Below are positions 1 to 8,080 of a stretch of 64,000 nucleotides of DNA, in pieces. The notes beneath the pieces were generated by a model, which did not search any database, was not told the DNA's origin, and saw only the letters and a program-made list of their open reading frames with translations. The stretch covers positions 124,001 to 188,000 of the forward strand of contig CAWKLQ010000004.1 in NCBI GenBank assembly GCA_963850525.1, given 5' to 3'. The position numbers and the translations under genes are program-made. This stretch comes from JAEMQF01 sp963850525. Lineage in GTDB: Bacteria; Pseudomonadota; Gammaproteobacteria; Burkholderiales; Burkholderiaceae_C. Numbering within the stretch: position 1 is the first letter of the stretch; every line of letters begins with the position of its first letter.

Positions 1-738
1 TATGCGCTCGCATTTGCCGACGCGGCGCGTGCCCGCGGCTGGCGCTTCGTGGTCCCTCATTTCCGCGGCTGCTCGGGCGAGATGAACCTCGCGCCGCGCG
101 CTTATCACTCGGGGGATTACGCAGAGATCGATTGGATCTTGAAGCGCATTCGCGCCGGCCATGTCGGCAAGGTCTTCGTGGTGGGCGTCTCGCTCGGCGG
201 CAACGCGCTGTTGCGCTGGGCCGAAGAGGCCGGTGAGACGGCAACGGCGTGCGTCAACGCGATCGCAGCGGTCTGTGCGCCGCTGGACCTGACGGCAAGC
301 GGCCACGCCATCGGCCGTGGCCTGAACCGGCACCTTTACACGCGCATGTTCCTGCGCAGCCTGAAACCCAAGGCGCTGCGCCTGTTGCAGCTGCACCCGG
401 GGCTCTTCGACCGCGATACGCTGCTCGCGGCACGCGACCTCTACGCGTTCGACAACCTCGTCACCGCACCCCTGCACGGCTTTCGCGACAGCGACGACTA
501 CTGGGCGCGCGCCTCCGCCAAGCCGCACCTGGCGTGCGTGCGAATTCCTGCGCTGGTGCTGAATTCGCGCAACGACCCGTTCATTCCCGCCGCCAGCTTG
601 CCTGGGCTTCACGCCGCAGGGCCACACCTCACGCTGTGGCAGCCCGAGCACGGCGGGCACGTCGGGTTTCCCAGCGGCGCGTGGCCCGGCCACATGCGCG
701 CCCTGCCCGAGCGCGTGATGAGCTGGCTAGGCGCCTGA
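1..738 (+). CDS. YheT-like alpha/beta-fold hydrolase (5' end outside window)
   Basis: The reading frame is open from base 1, so the true start lies upstream of the window. The visible 245 codons carry the YheT/UPF0017 landmarks: HFRGCSGE followed by YHSGDY near the left edge, then the nucleophile elbow GVSLGGNALLRW (Ser in GxSxG), a late acid residue in LNSRNDPFIP, and a catalytic His in EHGGHVGF close to the C-terminus. The family is cytosolic and acts on esters, but its physiological substrate is not firmly known. The stop lies 20 bases before the next gene, so the two are probably co-transcribed. The family assignment is confident; the substrate cannot be stated. Confidence 0.85.
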   Translation, partial: YALAFADAARARGWRFVVPHFRGCSGEMNLAPRAYHSGDYAEIDWILKRIRAGHVGKVFVVGVSLGGNALLRWAEEAGETATACVNAIAAVCAPLDLTASGHAIGRGLNRHLYTRMFLRSLKPKALRLLQLHPGLFDRDTLLAARDLYAFDNLVTAPLHGFRDSDDYWARASAKPHLACVRIPALVLNSRNDPFIPAASLPGLHAAGPHLTLWQPEHGGHVGFPSGAWPGHMRALPERVMSWLGA

Positions 739-758
739 ATTGGAGCGACGATCGCGCC

Positions 759-1304
759 ATGGACGCCATCGTCGAAGCGGCATTGCGCAAATGGCCGAAC
801 GTGCCCCACGTTTATGGTTGGCTGGGCCTGTGCGCGCGTGGGCACTGGTACTTGCGCGACGCGCCGACCCAGGCGGCCGGCGGATTCCCGCGCGCCAAGG
901 GCAGCCGCATCGAACACCGCCGGCTGCGCGAATTCATCGAGCGCAACTATGCAGCCGACGCGGCGGGCTGCTGGTACTTCCAGAACGGCCCGCAGCGCGT
1001 TTATGTCGAACTCGAATGCGCGCCCTGGGTCTGGCGCCTTGCCGAGACGCCTGCGGGACTGACCATCGAATCGCACACCGGGCGCGCGGCGCAGTTCGAA
1101 TCCGCCTGGCTCGACCCCGCAGGTCGCCTGTTCCTCGCCACCGACCTGGGCCTGGGCCTCGTGCACAGCGCCGATATGGAGCGCGCCAGCCGCGCGATCG
1201 AGAGCGGGCCGTGGCGGGTCAGCGAATGCGTTTTCGACTCGCTGGCCGTGCGCTTCGGCCATGTGTTGAGCCCGGCCGTCTGGCGCGCCGCAGCAACGCC
1301 ATAG
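759..1304 (+). CDS. Conserved hypothetical protein (Burkholderiales type)
   Basis: This 181-residue protein starts at ATG 759, shortly after the stop of the hydrolase gene. It has no signal peptide or membrane segment and looks cytosolic. Visible conserved-looking blocks are KWPNVPHVYGWLGL, ARGHWYLRD, KGSRIEH near residues 45-52, and WYFQNGPQRVYVELE around residues 68-82. I recognise it as the type of uncharacterised protein often found next to YheT-like hydrolases in Burkholderiales, a DUF family with no known activity. A longer open frame runs upstream through the hydrolase gene, but that part is a shadow. No function is proposed. Confidence 0.75.
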   Translation: MDAIVEAALRKWPNVPHVYGWLGLCARGHWYLRDAPTQAAGGFPRAKGSRIEHRRLREFIERNYAADAAGCWYFQNGPQRVYVELECAPWVWRLAETPAGLTIESHTGRAAQFESAWLDPAGRLFLATDLGLGLVHSADMERASRAIESGPWRVSECVFDSLAVRFGHVLSPAVWRAAATP

Positions 1305-1322
1305 GTCGCAGGCGAGTCCTGC

Positions 1323-1841
1323 TTACTTCGGCGCCACCTTCGGCTCCTCGAATTTTCCGCCCGCCTTGTTCGCCATGTAGACGACGGCACGGCCGATCTC
1401 GAGGTCGCTGAAATCGCCGCCGCCCTGCGCGACCATCGCGCCCTTGCCCTTCAACGCCGAGTTCAGCAAAGCCGGATACCCCGTCGCAAGGCGCGGCGCC
1501 CACGCCGCGGCGTCGCCGAGTTTGGGTGCGTTGGCCACGCCAGGCGTATGGCACGCAGTGCACATGGCAGCAAAGACTTGTTCGCCACTTTTGGCATCGG
1601 CGACGCTCGTCGCGTCCTTGATCTCGACCTTGCCGACCGGAGCAATTCGCGCCGCCACGGCTTGCGGCCCCAGGCCGTCGGTTCCCGGGGGCGGGGCGAG
1701 GTCACGCGTCACGTAGCTCACGAGCAGCACGATCACCGCAATGGGAACGACGAACGACAGAACGATCGTGACGATCAACTGCTTTGCGGTCTTGATGGGG
1801 GTTTCGTGCGAATGGTCGGCATCGTCGTGAGCGTTGCTCAT
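1323..1841 (-). CDS. Cytochrome c5-type c-type cytochrome, membrane anchored
   Basis: This 172-residue protein has a His/Asp-rich cytoplasmic N-terminus, one hydrophobic anchor at about residues 23-45 (LIVTIVLSFVVPIAVIVLLV), and a single haem c domain in the C-terminal half. The haem motif is CTACHTPG (CxxCH), and a plausible distal Met is in GAMVAQGGG. It is probably a periplasmic electron carrier held in the inner membrane by its uncleaved anchor. The ATG has a good Shine-Dalgarno sequence, AAGGAGCCCT, directly upstream. It converges with the preceding plus-strand gene and has no obvious operon partner. Confidence 0.88.
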   Translation of the reverse strand: MSNAHDDADHSHETPIKTAKQLIVTIVLSFVVPIAVIVLLVSYVTRDLAPPPGTDGLGPQAVAARIAPVGKVEIKDATSVADAKSGEQVFAAMCTACHTPGVANAPKLGDAAAWAPRLATGYPALLNSALKGKGAMVAQGGGDFSDLEIGRAVVYMANKAGGKFEEPKVAPK

Positions 1842-1950
1842 AGGGCTCCTTCGGCTGGGGATCGCTGAGACCGGGCGCCGCGCCCGCTCAAAAGCGCGCG
1901 ATTATAGAGACCACGCGGCACACCGCAGCGTCGCGACAAAGCGCCACTGA

Positions 1951-1956
1951 TAGAAT
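1951..1956 (+). promoter_or_regulatory. Possible -10 element of the tRNA-Arg gene
   Basis: TAGAAT lies nine bases before the mature 5' end of the tRNA, where a sigma-70 -10 box would be expected. No convincing -35 box is seen at 16-18 bases upstream, so this is tentative. Confidence 0.3.
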
Positions 1957-1965
1957 TCGCCGCCT

Positions 1966-2041
1966 GCGTCCGTAGCTCAATGGATAGAGTACTGCCCTCC
2001 GAAGGCAGGGGTTGCTGGTTCGATCCCAGCCGGGCGCACCA
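1966..2041 (+). tRNA. tRNA-Arg (anticodon CCG)
   Basis: The 76-base sequence folds as a complete cloverleaf. The acceptor arm is GCGTCCG with CGGGCGC (one G-U pair), discriminator A and an encoded CCA. The D arm is GCTC/GAGT, the anticodon stem is CTGCC/GGCAG with loop CTCCGAA giving anticodon CCG, and the T stem is GCTGG/CCAGC with loop TTCGATC. It decodes CGG arginine codons. It stands alone, with the MFS-acyltransferase gene starting about 70 bases downstream; an open frame running into that gene through the tRNA is not coding here. Confidence 0.97.
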
Positions 2042-2111
2042 GCAGGCTGTGGGCATCGGCCGGAGCCGACCGACCATCGACGCATCGACCGCGAGACCCA
2101 GCCCGCTGCGA

Positions 2112-4004
2112 ATGAACGACGCTCCATCGACCCATTCGAGTCAGTTCACGCTGCTGCGGCAACGCCGCTTCGCTCCGTTCTTCTGGACCCAGTTCCTCGG
2201 CGCGGGCAACGACAACCTGTTCAAGTTCGCCTTCACCGTGATGGTGACCTACCAGTTGCAGGTGCAGTGGCTGCCTCCTGCACTGGCGGGTTTGGCGATC
2301 GGCGCGTTGTTCATCCTGCCGTTTCTGCTGTTCTCGGCGACGAGCGGCCAGTTGGCCGACAAGCTCGACAAGACGCAGCTCATGCGCTTCGTCAAGTCGT
2401 TGGAAATCGCCATCATGGCGCTTGCCGGGTTCGGGTTCGTCGGTGCCAACGTGCCGTTGCTGCTGGCGTGCGTGTTCCTCATGGGGCTGCACTCCACGCT
2501 GTTCGGCCCGGTCAAGTTCGCTTACCTGCCGCAGCACTTGAACGAGCGCGAAATCACGGGCGGCAACGGCGTCGTCGAGATGGGCACCTTCGTGGCGATT
2601 CTCCTGGGCAACGTCGCCGGGGGTTTGTTGATCGGCGTGCCGCAGGTCGGCGCGGCGTGGGTGGCCTTCGCGTGCATCGGCCTGGCGGTGCTGGGGCGGG
2701 CCACTGCGCAACTCATTCCCGCGTCGCCCTCCACCGACCCGGGGCTGAAGATCAACTGGAACCCGCTCAGCGAAACCTGGCGCAACCTGACCCTGGCGCG
2801 CGGCAACATCGTTGTGTTCCGTTCGCTGCTGGGAATTTCATGGATGTGGTTCTTCGGCGCGGTGTTCCTGTCGCAGTTCCCCTCGTTCGCCAAGGACGTG
2901 CTGCACGGCAACGAGCAGGTCGCCTCGGCGCTGCTCGTCGTGTTCTCGGTGGGCATTGGCGTGGGCTCGCTGCTCTGCGAAGTGTTAAGCCGGCGCCACG
3001 TCGAGATCGGCCTGGTGCCGCTCGGCGCGATCGGCATGAGCGTGTTCTCGATCGACTTGTACTTCGCATCACGCGGCCTGGCGCCGGCGAGCAGCCTGGC
3101 GCTCGGACAGTTTCTCGGCGGCGTCACGCACTGGCGCGTGCTCGCCGATCTGGCCTTGCTCTCGCTCTTTGCCGGTCTGTACAGCGTGCCGATGTACGCG
3201 CTGATCCAGATGCGCGCGCCGGCAAGCCACCGCGCCCGCATCATCGCGGCGAACAACATCCTGAACGCGCTGTTCATGATCGTCAGCGCCGTGCTGGTGG
3301 GCGCCTTGCTGCACAGCGGCCTGAGCATCCCGCAGGTGTTTCTGCTGACCGGGCTGGCGAACGCGGTGGTCGCGACCTACATCTTCCTGCTCGTTCCCGA
3401 GTACCTGCTGCGCTTCATCGCCTGGGTCTTGTCGCGCCTCGTGTACCGCTTCGAGGTTCGCGACGAGGAACACATTCCCGTGCAAGGCGCAGCGATCCTC
3501 GTCTGCAACCATGTCAGTTTCATCGACGCCGTGCTTCTGATGGCGGCGAGCCCGCGGCCGATCCGCTTCATCATGGACCATAGGATTTTCAAGATTCCCG
3601 TGCTCGGCGCGCTGTTTCGCCTGGGCAAGGCGATTCCGATCGCGGCACAGCGCGACGATGCGGCGGTCTACGACGCGGCGTTTCGCGAGGCGCGCGCCGT
3701 GCTCGATGCGGGCAACTTGCTTTGCATCTTTCCGGAAGGCGCGATCACGCACGACGGTGAACTCGGCGAGTTCAAGGGCGGCGTGATGAAGGTGCTGGAA
3801 ACACACCCCGTTCCCGTCGTGCCGCTGGCCTTGCACAACCTGTGGGGCTCGTTCTTCTCGCGCATCGACGGCGCGGCGATGACCCGGCCGCTGCGCCGTG
3901 GCCTGTTTTCGCGCGTGGGCGTGCGCGCCGGCGCGCCGTTCGCGGCCGCTGACGTGACGCCGCAGCGCCTGCGCGAAGCCGTCGCGAAGCTGCTCGCGGC
4001 CTGA
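2112..4004 (+). CDS. MFS transporter fused to a PlsC-type 1-acylglycerol-3-phosphate acyltransferase
   Basis: This 630-residue protein starts at ATG 2112 (MNDAPSTHSS), just after the tRNA. The first 420 or so residues form a polytopic major-facilitator domain of the LplT (lysophospholipid flippase) type. The rest is a PlsC acyltransferase with the catalytic NHVSFID (NHx4D) box at about residue 460 and the substrate-binding FPEGAIT box about 80 residues later. In the Aas/LplT systems this pairing flips lysophospholipids inward and re-acylates them. The AMP-binding acyl-ACP synthetase domain of full-length Aas fusions is missing, so the acyl donor must come from another protein. Role is inferred from family membership. 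Confidence 0.88.
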   Translation: MNDAPSTHSSQFTLLRQRRFAPFFWTQFLGAGNDNLFKFAFTVMVTYQLQVQWLPPALAGLAIGALFILPFLLFSATSGQLADKLDKTQLMRFVKSLEIAIMALAGFGFVGANVPLLLACVFLMGLHSTLFGPVKFAYLPQHLNEREITGGNGVVEMGTFVAILLGNVAGGLLIGVPQVGAAWVAFACIGLAVLGRATAQLIPASPSTDPGLKINWNPLSETWRNLTLARGNIVVFRSLLGISWMWFFGAVFLSQFPSFAKDVLHGNEQVASALLVVFSVGIGVGSLLCEVLSRRHVEIGLVPLGAIGMSVFSIDLYFASRGLAPASSLALGQFLGGVTHWRVLADLALLSLFAGLYSVPMYALIQMRAPASHRARIIAANNILNALFMIVSAVLVGALLHSGLSIPQVFLLTGLANAVVATYIFLLVPEYLLRFIAWVLSRLVYRFEVRDEEHIPVQGAAILVCNHVSFIDAVLLMAASPRPIRFIMDHRIFKIPVLGALFRLGKAIPIAAQRDDAAVYDAAFREARAVLDAGNLLCIFPEGAITHDGELGEFKGGVMKVLETHPVPVVPLALHNLWGSFFSRIDGAAMTRPLRRGLFSRVGVRAGAPFAAADVTPQRLREAVAKLLAA

Positions 4005-4034
4005 ACCTCGGCTCGCGCGAACGCCGTCCCGCTC

Positions 4035-4715
4035 ATGCCCATCGTGTTCAGCCGTGCTGCGAGCGTGCGCTGCGCACCCTTTGCCGTGTTCATCGCGCTG
4101 CTCGCGTTGCGCGGCGCTGCGCCCACCGACGGGGCCTGGGGGTTCGACCCGAACTGGATCTACGCCGTGAGCGTGCTTCTGGTGGGAATGTTGCTGTGGA
4201 CCTGGCGCCGCGATTACGGCGAGTTGTTCGCCCAGACGGCACCGCAGCTCCGCGAGGCCGGGTTCGCGGTACTCATCGGCAGCATCGTGTTCGGCCTCGT
4301 CATCACGCTGGACGCTCCGTGGATGCGCCTGGGCGAAGCGACCGCCGGCTTTCGTCCGGTCGACGCCGGCGGCAACCTGGATTGGCCGCTCGTCGCGGCG
4401 CGATGGATAGGCGCGGCGATCGTCGTGCCGGTCATGGAAGAGTTGTTCTGGCGCTCGTTCCTGATGCGCTGGATCGAAGCCCCGCAGTTCGAGGCCGTCG
4501 ACCCCGGCCGCGTGGGCCTGCGCGCCATCGTGCTGTCGACCTTCGTTTTCATGCTCGCCCATCCGCTGTGGCTGTCCGCGGTGCTTGCGGGATTCGCCTA
4601 CGCCTGGCTTTACATCCGCAGCGGACGCCTCTGGTCCGCCGTGATCGCGCATGGCGTGACGAACGGGCTGCTCGGCGTGTGGGTCGTGCTGAGCGGCAAT
4701 TGGGGGTTCTGGTAG
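4035..4715 (+). CDS. CAAX/CPBP-family membrane protease, exosortase-associated type
   Basis: This 226-residue integral membrane protein has about six hydrophobic segments. The CPBP (Abi/CAAX) motifs are present: EELFWRSFLMR (the EExxxR box, residues about 136-146), a His in FMLAHPLW, and HGVTNGLLG near the C-terminus. The arrangement resembles the stand-alone CAAX protease-related proteins that occur in exosortase/PEP-CTERM gene neighbourhoods, which fits the XrtA-type locus further right. It begins 30 bases after the acyltransferase gene and may be co-transcribed with it. Its substrate is unknown; the link to exosortase is inference. Confidence 0.8.
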   Translation: MPIVFSRAASVRCAPFAVFIALLALRGAAPTDGAWGFDPNWIYAVSVLLVGMLLWTWRRDYGELFAQTAPQLREAGFAVLIGSIVFGLVITLDAPWMRLGEATAGFRPVDAGGNLDWPLVAARWIGAAIVVPVMEELFWRSFLMRWIEAPQFEAVDPGRVGLRAIVLSTFVFMLAHPLWLSAVLAGFAYAWLYIRSGRLWSAVIAHGVTNGLLGVWVVLSGNWGFW

Positions 4716-4751
4716 CGCAGCGCTTCGTGCGCCGAGCCACTTGATGCCGGC

Positions 4752-5687
4752 TCAGGCGGCGATTGCGCTCACCAGGCGGCCGCGCGCGAAGAACTCGCTC
4801 AGGTTGTCGAACACGCGCTGCGCCATCGCCGCGCGTGTTTCGTGCGTCGCGCTTCCCACGTGCGGCAGCAACACGGCGTTGTCGAGTTGCATCAGCTCAG
4901 CGGGCACGTTCGGCTCGTTCTCGAACACGTCCAGCGCGGCGCCGGCGATGCGCTTTTCTTGCAATGCGCGCACCAGCGCAGCTTCGTCGACGACGCTGCC
5001 GCGCGCCACGTTCACGAGAAACCCTTCAGGCCCGAGCGCGTCGAGCACGGCAGCGTTGATGAGATGCCGCGTCGCCGCGCCGCCGGGGACGATGACAACG
5101 AGAAAATCTGCCCAGCGCGCGAGTTCGAGCAATGACGCTTCGTACGCCATCGTCGTGTCGGTCGCAGGCCGTCGGTTGTGATAGCGCAGCTCCATGTCGA
5201 ACGCCGCGGCGCGGTGTGCGATTGCCTTGCCGATGCGCCCCAAACCGACGATGCCCAAACGCTTGCCGCTGACGCGGCGTTGCAGCGGATAGTTCGCCTT
5301 GGGCCAGTCGCCGCGCCGCAAGTGGCGCTGCGACGCGCTCATGCCGCGCGACACGTCGATCACCATGCCGATCGCCAGGTCGGCAACGCAGTCGTTCAGC
5401 ACGTCCGGCGTATTGCCCACCAGAATGCCGCGCCGGGCCGCGGCCACGAGGTCGATCTTGTCGACGCCCACGCCAAAGCTGGAGATGACTTTGAGCGCCG
5501 GCAAGGCGGCGATCAGCGCCGCGTCGGCGAAGCCGCCGGTCGCCAGGCCCGCAAATTCGCCGCCGCGCGCCGCGAGAAAGGCCTTCGGGTCGGCCTGGTC
5601 GGCAAGGCGCTGCAGGTCAAACGCTTCTGCGAGCTGGCGCTCGAGCGACGGCATCAAGCGGCCGTATTGCAGAACTTTGGGTTTCAT
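4752..5687 (-). CDS. D-isomer-specific 2-hydroxyacid dehydrogenase
   Basis: This 311-residue cytosolic NAD(P)-dependent oxidoreductase has the usual two-domain build. The nucleotide-binding fold shows GLGRIGKAIAHR (GxGxxG) at about residue 147. The three catalytic residues are visible: Arg in NVARGSVVDE, Glu in FENEPNVP, and His in LPHVGSATH. Likely substrates are glyoxylate/hydroxypyruvate or a related 2-ketoacid; the sequence alone does not decide. The ATG is preceded by CAGGAGC at good spacing. It converges with the CAAX protease gene and is divergent from rlpA. Confidence 0.9.
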   Translation of the reverse strand: MKPKVLQYGRLMPSLERQLAEAFDLQRLADQADPKAFLAARGGEFAGLATGGFADAALIAALPALKVISSFGVGVDKIDLVAAARRGILVGNTPDVLNDCVADLAIGMVIDVSRGMSASQRHLRRGDWPKANYPLQRRVSGKRLGIVGLGRIGKAIAHRAAAFDMELRYHNRRPATDTTMAYEASLLELARWADFLVVIVPGGAATRHLINAAVLDALGPEGFLVNVARGSVVDEAALVRALQEKRIAGAALDVFENEPNVPAELMQLDNAVLLPHVGSATHETRAAMAQRVFDNLSEFFARGRLVSAIAA

Positions 5688-5873
5688 TGATTGCTCCTGG
5701 GATCGGGGATGTTTGATGCTGCAGCCGGGCCGCGGCGCGTACCATCACTCTAGCCCATGGCTCCACCCCACGTCGCCGCGACCCGATTGAATCGCAAAGT
5801 TCAGCCCGCCGGGCGAGGCGATGGAGTGGCGGCGCACGCTCGGCGCGGGCTTGGGTGGCACTGCTTCCCAACA

Positions 5874-6518
5874 GTGCAGAGGACGCTCGCCGCGCTCACG
5901 GCGCTTCTCGCCGCCTGCGCCACGGCGCCCGATCGCGACGGGCCACCCTTAAAGGTTCCGGCGGGGCTCGAGAACCTGCGCGACGCCGAGCCCAGAGTCG
6001 AGGCCATTCGCAGCGGCGGACCGAACAGCCCGTACCGTGTGCTCGGCCGCGACTACGTGCCGCTGACCCGCGACGTGGCGTTCCGGCAAAAGGGTTTGGC
6101 GTCATGGTACGGGCGCAAGTTTCACGGCCGGCCCACGGCGAACGGCGAGACCTACGACATGTTCGCGATGACCGCCGCGCACCCGACGCTGCCGATCCCG
6201 AGTTACGCGCGGATCTTCAACCCGGCGAACCGGCGCAGCGTGGTCGTGCGCATCAACGATCGCGGGCCGTTTCACGACGGACGCATCGTCGACCTGAGTT
6301 ATGCCGCAGCGTGGAAGCTGGGCGTGCTGGGCGGCGTGGCGCCGGTGGAGCTGGAGCGCATCACGTTCAGTGAAATTCGCAGTGGCGCGTGGCGCAGTGC
6401 GTCAAGCGGGTCGCAGATCGAGCACACGAGCCCACGCGATGAGCAGGCGCTCCTCATGGCAGAAGGATCGCACCGCGACTTCGGCGACTCCGTGCGGCGT
6501 GGCGATGCAGGTCCGTAG
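5874..6518 (+). CDS. rlpA: RlpA-like septal-ring lipoprotein (DPBB lytic transglycosylase)
   Basis: The start chosen is GTG 5874 because it gives a clean lipoprotein signal, MQRTLAALTALLAAC, with lipobox Cys at residue 15; a longer frame to 5757 does not. The double-psi beta-barrel follows: GLASWYGRKFHGRPTANGE, then VVRINDRGPFHDGRIVDLSY with the catalytic Asp. RlpA proteins are outer-membrane lipoproteins that cleave denuded peptidoglycan at the septum. At 214 residues it has no C-terminal SPOR domain. Its last 117 bases overlap, tail to tail, the end of the phosphopantetheinyl transferase gene, so the C-terminal tail may be an extension produced by loss of an earlier stop. Confidence 0.83.
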   Translation: MQRTLAALTALLAACATAPDRDGPPLKVPAGLENLRDAEPRVEAIRSGGPNSPYRVLGRDYVPLTRDVAFRQKGLASWYGRKFHGRPTANGETYDMFAMTAAHPTLPIPSYARIFNPANRRSVVVRINDRGPFHDGRIVDLSYAAAWKLGVLGGVAPVELERITFSEIRSGAWRSASSGSQIEHTSPRDEQALLMAEGSHRDFGDSVRRGDAGP

Positions 6519-7139
6519 CGCGTCGTGCGCGAGTCCGGCGGTGAACGTGTGCGGGGCGATCGACAGGCCGCTGCCGATGGCTTTGAGGCACGCCTCCTTG
6601 CGCGTCCAGCCGGTGAGGAATGCCTGGGCGCGCAGGGTGGGATCGACGCTGCTGAGCGCGGCACACTCCGCTGCGCTGAAATTGCGTTGCGCCAGATCCT
6701 GAGCATCCGGCATCACACGCAGCGCCTCGATGTCGATGCCGATCTCGCCCTCGGCGCAGATCAGCACTGCGGCCTCGTCTTCACAGTGGCTGAGGTTGAA
6801 GGCGCAGCCACGCGCAAGGTCGCGCAGGGCCGGTTTGCCGAACTCGCCCTCCGCGAACTGCAGGTCTTGCGGCGCCGTCTGCGTGCGTGCTGCGAGCAAC
6901 TGGCGCAATGCCGTGTGTGCCGCGAGGTAGCGGCGCCGGTCGCGCTCGAAGACGAATCGCGAGGCCTTGTGCAACTCGTTCGAGGAGAGCTGCGATCGCA
7001 GCGGCGGTGATGGCTCGAAGCCAAGGTCGACGAGCCAGAGTTCGCCATCCGGCGCGAACGCGGGCGGGGTGGGCAGGCGCTGCGGCTCGAGCGCATCGAG
7101 TGTCGGCAACCCGAGGCCGCGCGTCCTTTCGCTGTGCAA
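6402..7139 (-). CDS. Sfp-type 4'-phosphopantetheinyl transferase
   Basis: The 245-residue protein matches the Sfp/AcpT superfamily: FNLSHCEDEAAVLI, the Mg-binding GIDIEAL, and WTRKEACLKAIGSGL (W/KxxxxK box). It transfers the phosphopantetheine arm of CoA to carrier domains. It is the last gene of a minus-strand run (NRPS-PKS, NRPS, two hydrolases, this gene) and is the obvious activator for the four carrier domains upstream. The start is a tentative TTG at 7139, ten bases after the stop of hydrolase 1; the ribosome site is weak. Its 3' end overlaps rlpA on the opposite strand. Confidence 0.9.
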   Translation of the reverse strand: MHSERTRGLGLPTLDALEPQRLPTPPAFAPDGELWLVDLGFEPSPPLRSQLSSNELHKASRFVFERDRRRYLAAHTALRQLLAARTQTAPQDLQFAEGEFGKPALRDLARGCAFNLSHCEDEAAVLICAEGEIGIDIEALRVMPDAQDLAQRNFSAAECAALSSVDPTLRAQAFLTGWTRKEACLKAIGSGLSIAPHTFTAGLAHDALRTCIATPHGVAEVAVRSFCHEERLLIAWARVLDLRPA

Positions 7140-7148
7140 TCGCGCTCT

Positions 7149-8069
7149 CTACGCCACCGCCAAGGGCGACAAAACAGGGGCCTCTTGGAGGGGTGCACGC
7201 TCGCGCTCGAGCGCGGGCAGAGCACGTTCGTTCAACCAGTGCTCGACCCGCTCGATGAGCGTGGCTTGGGCGTGCGGCTGGATGAAAGTGTGGTCGCTGC
7301 GCGGCAGATACTCGTAGCCGACGCGGCTGGCAAAACCGTATTCGCCGAACGTGTCGTTGAACTGGCGCTCGTAGTTGTAGTAGACGGGTTCGCCTCCGGA
7401 ATACAAAAACAGAACCTCCACGCCACGATCGACGAGGGTGCGGATGCGCTGCCCGAATTCATCGCGAGGCGGCATCTGCGCGCGGCCAAAGATCGACGAC
7501 ACTTCAGCCACGGGCGCGCCCGGCCCGCCCTCATCGCCGCGCCTGCCCAGGCGGCCCAGCCGCATGGCGACCTTCGTCGCCAAAGAGGCCAGCGAGTTAC
7601 GCCGCAGGCGATGCAGCATGCCAAGCAGCTTGGCTTTGCGGGTCGGATAGACGTAGGAGTCCCACAACACGATGGCGCGCAGCCGGGGGTCCGCCAATGC
7701 CGTGAGGTGCGCGACATCCCCCCCCGAGCAGAACCCGACCATCAGAAATTGTTCGGCGCCGACCTCCGCCTTGGCCAGATCCATCGAGGAAATCGTGTCA
7801 GCGACAAATTGTTCGCCCGTGCTCCGCCGCGAGCTGGAGCGGCGGCTGTCACCCAGACCGCTCATGTCGAATCTGAGCGAAGCAATGCCGAGTTCCGCGA
7901 AACGCCTGGCCAAGCGCACGTTGAGTCGGTGCGGGCCGATGCGCGGAATGACTCCGGCATTGGTCAGCAACAACATGATGCGCCCGCTCCGTGCCCTGAC
8001 CCGTTGAGGCAAGGTGATGGTGCCCACCAGATGGCTTTCGGGACCGAATGCAAATGTCCGTTCAATCAT
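7149..8069 (-). CDS. Alpha/beta hydrolase resembling exosortase A-associated hydrolase 1
   Basis: This 306-residue cytosolic serine hydrolase has the nucleophile elbow GFCSGGD near residue 120 and a candidate catalytic His in RSDHTFIQPHA. The N-terminal third (GVIPRIGPHRLNV then LRFDMSGLGDS) resembles the hydrolase-1 family of exosortase A gene clusters. It starts 11 bases after the stop of hydrolase 2 and ends 9 bases before the sfp-like gene, so the three probably form one transcript. Possible jobs are release or proofreading of intermediates on the NRPS-PKS line, which has no thioesterase of its own; this is inference from context. Confidence 0.8.
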   Translation of the reverse strand: MIERTFAFGPESHLVGTITLPQRVRARSGRIMLLLTNAGVIPRIGPHRLNVRLARRFAELGIASLRFDMSGLGDSRRSSSRRSTGEQFVADTISSMDLAKAEVGAEQFLMVGFCSGGDVAHLTALADPRLRAIVLWDSYVYPTRKAKLLGMLHRLRRNSLASLATKVAMRLGRLGRRGDEGGPGAPVAEVSSIFGRAQMPPRDEFGQRIRTLVDRGVEVLFLYSGGEPVYYNYERQFNDTFGEYGFASRVGYEYLPRSDHTFIQPHAQATLIERVEHWLNERALPALERERAPLQEAPVLSPLAVA

Positions 8070-8080
8070 TCGTCAACCCA

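Noticed and set aside
1980..2111. Longer start for the MFS-acyltransferase gene
   Set aside because: The extended frame begins inside tRNA-Arg, so the first in-frame ATG after the tRNA (2112) is preferred.
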